A stretch of DNA of 7,583 nucleotides from NCBI GenBank assembly GCA_031278055.1, contig JAITLD010000091.1, forward strand, positions 1 to 7,583, given 5' to 3'. The number at the start of each line of letters is the position of its first letter. The stretch's first letter is position 1. Of the stretch, positions 5,030 through 7,583 are shown piece after piece. The stretch is from Rickettsiales bacterium. GTDB lineage: Bacteria > Pseudomonadota > Alphaproteobacteria > Rs-D84. The notes under the pieces are model-generated. The model did no database searches. It was not told the DNA's origin and saw only the letters and a program-made list of their open reading frames with translations. The translations under genes were made by a program, and so were the position numbers.

Positions 5030-6187
5030 TCAAATGATTTCGGTATCCGGCGCCAGAATGTCGGCGTAATCGGAATATACATAAACCTGTCCCCATTTCC
5101 GCTCGCTGGCGCCCTTGATTATCCCAAGCGAAATAAGACGGTTGACGGTGTTTGATACGGCGTTATTCGACAATCCTGTGCCGGCCGCGATTTCTGAAAT
5201 TGTCATCAACGGCTTCCTCTTGAATTCGGCAAGCACCTGCGCGGCCGATATGCGCGCGCGGCCGATTCCCGCAATCTTTTCATCAGCCGCGGCAAAAACC
5301 TTTTTGACGGCAAGCAATGTCTTGCGCGCGTCATCGGCAGTCACGGCCACGCCGTCAAAAAAGAAGTTGATCCAATCTTCCCAATCTCCGGTATGCCGCA
5401 CCGCGTCCAGCTGGTCATAGTATTGATTGCGATTTTTCTTGAAAAACAAAGACAAATACAAAAACGGCGACTTAATAACGCCTTGCCAGCGCAAGAACAA
5501 TGTTATCAGCAGTCGGCCGGTGCGTCCGTTGCCGTCAAGGAACGGATGAATTGTTTCAAACTGCTGGTGCATAAGTGCCGCACGGAATAACGGCGGGACA
5601 TCTTCATTGTATAGAAACTTTTCCAAATCCCCCATCAGCCCCGCCACCATGTCCGGCGACGCCGGAACAAAGCGCGCGTCTCCGGGGCGGCGTCCGCCGA
5701 TCCAATTCTGCGATGTCCGAAACTCGCCGGGCGTCTTTGTCGCCCCGCGCGAGCTTTCAAGCAAAATCTTATGTATTTCGCGGGCAAGACGCAGCGACAT
5801 CGGGAAACCCTCATCTAGCCGCTTTAATCCGTGAGTTATGGCCGCTACATAACAGGATACTTCCTGCACGTCATTGATTGAAACGCCCTTGACCTGTTCG
5901 GATTCATAGCGCAAAAGGTCGTCAAGCGTGGATTGCGTTCCCTCTATTTGCGAAGACAGCACCGCTTCCTTTCGGACATACATGTAATTCAAAACCAATG
6001 GATCCGGAACTGCCTCCACAATGTCATTCAGCGCATCTATGGCCAGCCTCGCCATGTGATATGTGCGCTCAACTTCCGCCATATCTATTTCCGGTATCGG
6101 CGGCAATGGGTTCGGCACATAGGTATTATATGCTTCCCCGGATGTTAATGACGATTTTATTGAAATTCCCTGATCTTTTCTTTGCAT
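5030..6187 (-). CDS. Fic-domain protein with N-terminal Fic_N domain and C-terminal winged helix
   Basis: Fic enzymes usually transfer AMP (some other nucleotides or phosphates) to a hydroxyl of a target protein. In order along the 385 residues: a Fic_N-type helical domain (about 30-110) with the inhibitory helix motif SSQIEG (78-83; S-xxx-E-G, Glu82 expected to block ATP binding, class II), the Fic core with the complete catalytic loop HPFLDGNGRTGR (214-225), and a C-terminal winged helix-turn-helix (about 313-375, MTISEIAAGTGLSNNAVSNTVNRL). The architecture matches the widespread SoFic-like family, in which the HTH may allow autoregulation. AAGG lies six bases before the ATG. It is divergent from the second Fic gene and converges on csp. 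The target is unknown, and no antitoxin is needed because the inhibitor is built in. Confidence 0.93.
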   Translation of the reverse strand: MQRKDQGISIKSSLTSGEAYNTYVPNPLPPIPEIDMAEVERTYHMARLAIDALNDIVEAVPDPLVLNYMYVRKEAVLSSQIEGTQSTLDDLLRYESEQVKGVSINDVQEVSCYVAAITHGLKRLDEGFPMSLRLAREIHKILLESSRGATKTPGEFRTSQNWIGGRRPGDARFVPASPDMVAGLMGDLEKFLYNEDVPPLFRAALMHQQFETIHPFLDGNGRTGRLLITLFLRWQGVIKSPFLYLSLFFKKNRNQYYDQLDAVRHTGDWEDWINFFFDGVAVTADDARKTLLAVKKVFAAADEKIAGIGRARISAAQVLAEFKRKPLMTISEIAAGTGLSNNAVSNTVNRLISLGIIKGASERKWGQVYVYSDYADILAPDTEII

Positions 6188-6208
6188 TTCTGGCCTTTTC
6201 TATGGGAA

Positions 6209-6237
6209 ATTATGAACCATAAAAGTGAAAAAGTCAA
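6209..6237 (-). promoter_or_regulatory. promoter of fic1
   Basis: Minus strand TTGACT (6237-6232), 17 bases, CATAAT (6214-6209). The start is expected near 6202, giving a leader of about 15 bases with the AAGG site. The -35 hexamer is the same as in the fic2 promoter. Confidence 0.7.
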
Positions 6238-6240
6238 TAA

Positions 6241-6274
6241 GAAAACGCAATATAAATTATTATCTTGCGTTTTC
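6241..6274. promoter_or_regulatory. operator-like inverted repeat upstream of fic1
   Basis: GAAAACGCAA (6241-6250) and TTGCGTTTTC (6265-6274) are perfect 10-bp inverted arms with 14 bases between, so their centres are about two helical turns apart. The near arm lies three bases upstream of the fic1 -35. The core ACGCAA/TTGCGT recurs at the fic2 promoter. Regulator unknown; possibly the HTH of Fic1 itself. Confidence 0.5.
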
Positions 6275-6468
6275 TATTATAGTTTTCTCATTGAAGCTTC
6301 AGCCGGTCTTTCGACGAGCCAAACTTTGACAGCTCGACCACGAATGTCTTGAATGTCAGATATTGGTCGGGCGATACATGATAATTCTAGAACCGCCGCC
6401 ATCCGTCGCCAACGACAATATAAATCTGCGCGCGGCGGCGTAAACACAAAGCGTCGATTATTAGTATT
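6275..6468 (+). other. region between the fic promoters with a protein-tail remnant
   Basis: No intact gene. A plus-strand frame opens after the TGA at 6327-6329 and runs 37 codons to TAA at 6441-6443, ending in the same PSVANDNINLRAAA tail as copy 1. An internal ATG (MIILEPPPSVAND) could start a 21-codon peptide, but no ribosome binding site is visible. The reading frame is supported only over the repeated tail, where differences from copy 1 are synonymous. The source gene is not recognised; I take the rest as a decayed fragment. Confidence 0.4.
6399..6444 (+). repeat. 46-bp direct repeat, copy 2
   Basis: Same sequence as 4984-5029. It is identical over 6414-6444, and in the 15 bases before that it differs at four positions, each a third codon base that leaves the peptide unchanged (CCA/CCG, GTC/GTT, GCC/GCA, AAC/AAT). 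The two copies lie 1,415 bp apart in the same orientation and bracket fic1 with its promoter. Confidence 0.8.
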
Positions 6469-6550
6469 AATCAACGCAAGAATTGCGTATATTATTTTTG
6501 ACTTTGCGTTGATTATGCCATATAATCAACGCAAATAATGCGTATATTAT
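6469..6550. promoter_or_regulatory. paired operator-like repeats around the fic2 promoter
   Basis: Two direct 27-bp copies (6469-6495 and 6524-6550) match at 24 positions and begin 55 bp apart. Each contains the symmetrical site ACGCA-N5-TGCGT (6474-6488 and 6529-6543) followed by ATATTAT. Between and overlapping them a 14-bp perfect inverted repeat (6503-6516 and 6522-6535) covers the spacer and the -10. One site is just upstream of the -35 and one at the transcription start, an arrangement suited to repression. Confidence 0.6.
6498..6526 (+). promoter_or_regulatory. promoter of fic2
   Basis: TTGACT (6498-6503), 17 bases, perfect TATAAT (6521-6526). The start is expected near 6533, inside the second operator-like copy, leaving a leader of about 55 bases before the ATG at 6588. 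Confidence 0.75.
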
Positions 6551-6587
6551 AAAGCGCATTGACTGAATTTGAGCAAAGGCGAGAAAA

Positions 6588-7583
6588 ATGAAATATATCC
6601 ATGAACAATCGGGATATCCAAAATTTACTTGGGATAAAGACTTAATTGTTAATCTTCTGACAAGCGTATCTATTTCGCAGGGGCGCATATTGGGCAAAAT
6701 GCAACAATTCGGATTTGGCATCCAACAAGAAGCTATGCTGAACGCCATGACCGAGGAAATTACCAAATCAAGTGAAATAGAAGGCGAGATATTAAACAGC
6801 GAACAAGTTCGTTCTTCGCTGGCGCGGCGGCTGAATATAAATTTGGAGCAAGAAATAACCCCGTCGCACCATATCGAAGGGGTTGTTGATATTCTAATGG
6901 ATGCCGTCCATAATTACAAGAATCCATTAACTGAAGATCGTCTATTTGGATGGCATGGCGCGCTGTTTCCGACCGGGCGAAGCGGATTGCATAAAATTCG
7001 CGTGGCCGAATTTCGTACCGGCGAAATGAAGGTAGTTTCCAGCAATGGATTTCGCGAAATGGTTCATTATGAGGCCCCGCAACCAGATAAAGTGCCTGGA
7101 CAAATGTTGGAATTTTTGCATTGGCTGGATACAAATGGTAATGAGAATGCATTGCTGAAAGCGGCGCTGGCGCATCTGTGGTTTGTGATAATTCACCCGT
7201 TTGATGACGGCAATGGACGGCTTACTCGCACCATCACAGAGATGATGCTGGCCCGCGCGGAAAATACAAATTTGCGATTCTATTCAATGTCTGCGCAGAT
7301 TCAGAAAGACAAAAAAGAATATTATCGCGTTCTGGAACAAACAACAACCGGCGGACTGGATATAACGCCGTGGTTGGTCTGGTTTCTGGAAACGCTTGGC
7401 CACGCGATAACAGGCAATGAAGAAATAGTCGGAAAGGTTTTGAAGAAAGCGACATTTTGGCAGAAAAATGCGGCACAGATACCAAACAACATTCAGCAGG
7501 AAGTAATAAACCGCCTACTTGATGGATTTATTGGCAATATGACATCCGGAAAAGTCGGAAAGATTTTCAAGATTTCCCATGAT
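6588..7583 (+). CDS. Fic-domain protein of the DUF4172 type, C-terminus outside the window
   Basis: Open to the last base: 332 codons with no stop. The N-terminal part (about 5-90) fits the DUF4172 domain found ahead of Fic domains: FTWDKDL, QGRILGKM (31-38), EEITKSSEIEGEIL (56-69) and VRSSLARRLNI (74-84). Inside it lies the inhibitory motif SSEIEG (61-66; S-xxx-E-G), a class II arrangement with Glu65 expected to obstruct ATP. The Fic core has the full catalytic loop HPFDDGNGRLTR (203-214), so it should be an active AMP (or other nucleotide) transferase once released from inhibition. After the core, WLVWFLETL and a helical segment follow, and a winged-helix end is probably cut off. The ATG is the first possible start, because TGA closes the frame six codons upstream; AAGG lies about nine bases before it. 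Confidence 0.93.
   Translation, partial: MKYIHEQSGYPKFTWDKDLIVNLLTSVSISQGRILGKMQQFGFGIQQEAMLNAMTEEITKSSEIEGEILNSEQVRSSLARRLNINLEQEITPSHHIEGVVDILMDAVHNYKNPLTEDRLFGWHGALFPTGRSGLHKIRVAEFRTGEMKVVSSNGFREMVHYEAPQPDKVPGQMLEFLHWLDTNGNENALLKAALAHLWFVIIHPFDDGNGRLTRTITEMMLARAENTNLRFYSMSAQIQKDKKEYYRVLEQTTTGGLDITPWLVWFLETLGHAITGNEEIVGKVLKKATFWQKNAAQIPNNIQQEVINRLLDGFIGNMTSGKVGKIFKISHD

Noticed and set aside
5575..5877. Plus-strand ORFs opposite fic1
   Set aside because: Shadows of the Fic core on the other strand, with no motifs of their own.
6310..6381. Plus-strand frame reading FDEPNFDSSTTNVLNVRYW, suggestive of a repeat-protein or variable-lectin tail (possible diversity-generating target)
   Set aside because: Short, closed by TGA, with no template repeat or reverse transcriptase in the window, and a different frame is the one supported by synonymous changes.
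6277..6474. Minus-strand 65-codon ORF between the fic genes
   Set aside because: No ribosome binding site; it overlaps the repeat whose coding signal lies on the plus strand.
6760..7152. Minus-strand 130-codon ORF
   Set aside because: Antisense to the Fic domain of fic2, which has the complete catalytic loop.

Overview
The window looks like a moderately AT-rich bacterial chromosome segment, most likely from an alphaproteobacterium. Evidence for this is the olsB-olsA style pair (the PlsC-like enzyme carries an FPEGTT...LPFKSA core as in alphaproteobacterial enzymes), the cold-shock protein of the PDDGG...FVHISAV type, and a meso-DAP-type MurE. The tRNA-His gene still encodes G-1 opposite C73. 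That points away from the Rhizobiales/Rhodobacterales/Caulobacterales clade, which is known to have lost this base, and towards a Rhodospirillales- or Rickettsiales-like lineage. The lineage call is inference.

Layout: (1) 1-438, the C-terminal third of murE, running into the window from the left. (2) 443-1039, two minus-strand tRNA genes, His(GTG) and Ala(GGC). They are separated by about 440 bases of gene-free, repeat-rich DNA: a 168-bp inverted-repeat element, a dRS3-like hairpin and a heptamer array. (3) 1040-1584, an AT-rich region holding the broken C-terminus of a tyrosine recombinase, a scar of a lost element. (4) 1585-2211, a minus-strand toxin-antitoxin operon in the toxin-first order (RelE/ParE-superfamily HigB-like toxin, HTH antitoxin). 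Its promoter places the start of transcription at the toxin start codon. (5) 2347-4478, a minus-strand olsB-olsA operon for an ornithine-type aminolipid, followed by a possible 53-aa small gene. (6) 4540-4905, a cold-shock gene with its own promoter, a leader of about 80 nt and a strong bidirectional terminator. (7) 4984-7583, an accessory module of two divergent Fic-domain proteins from two different subfamilies, both with class II inhibitory motifs and intact catalytic motifs. Each has its own near-consensus promoter next to inverted TTGCGT/ACGCAA half-sites, and fic1 is bracketed by a 46-bp direct repeat.

The house-keeping genes (murE, tRNAs, olsBA, csp) alternate with defence, stress and mobile-type material (toxin-antitoxin, recombinase scar, Fic pair). 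The most interesting part is the Fic pair: its symmetrical operator-like sites suggest shared regulation. The bracketing repeat encodes the same peptide tail twice, and every upstream difference between the copies is synonymous.
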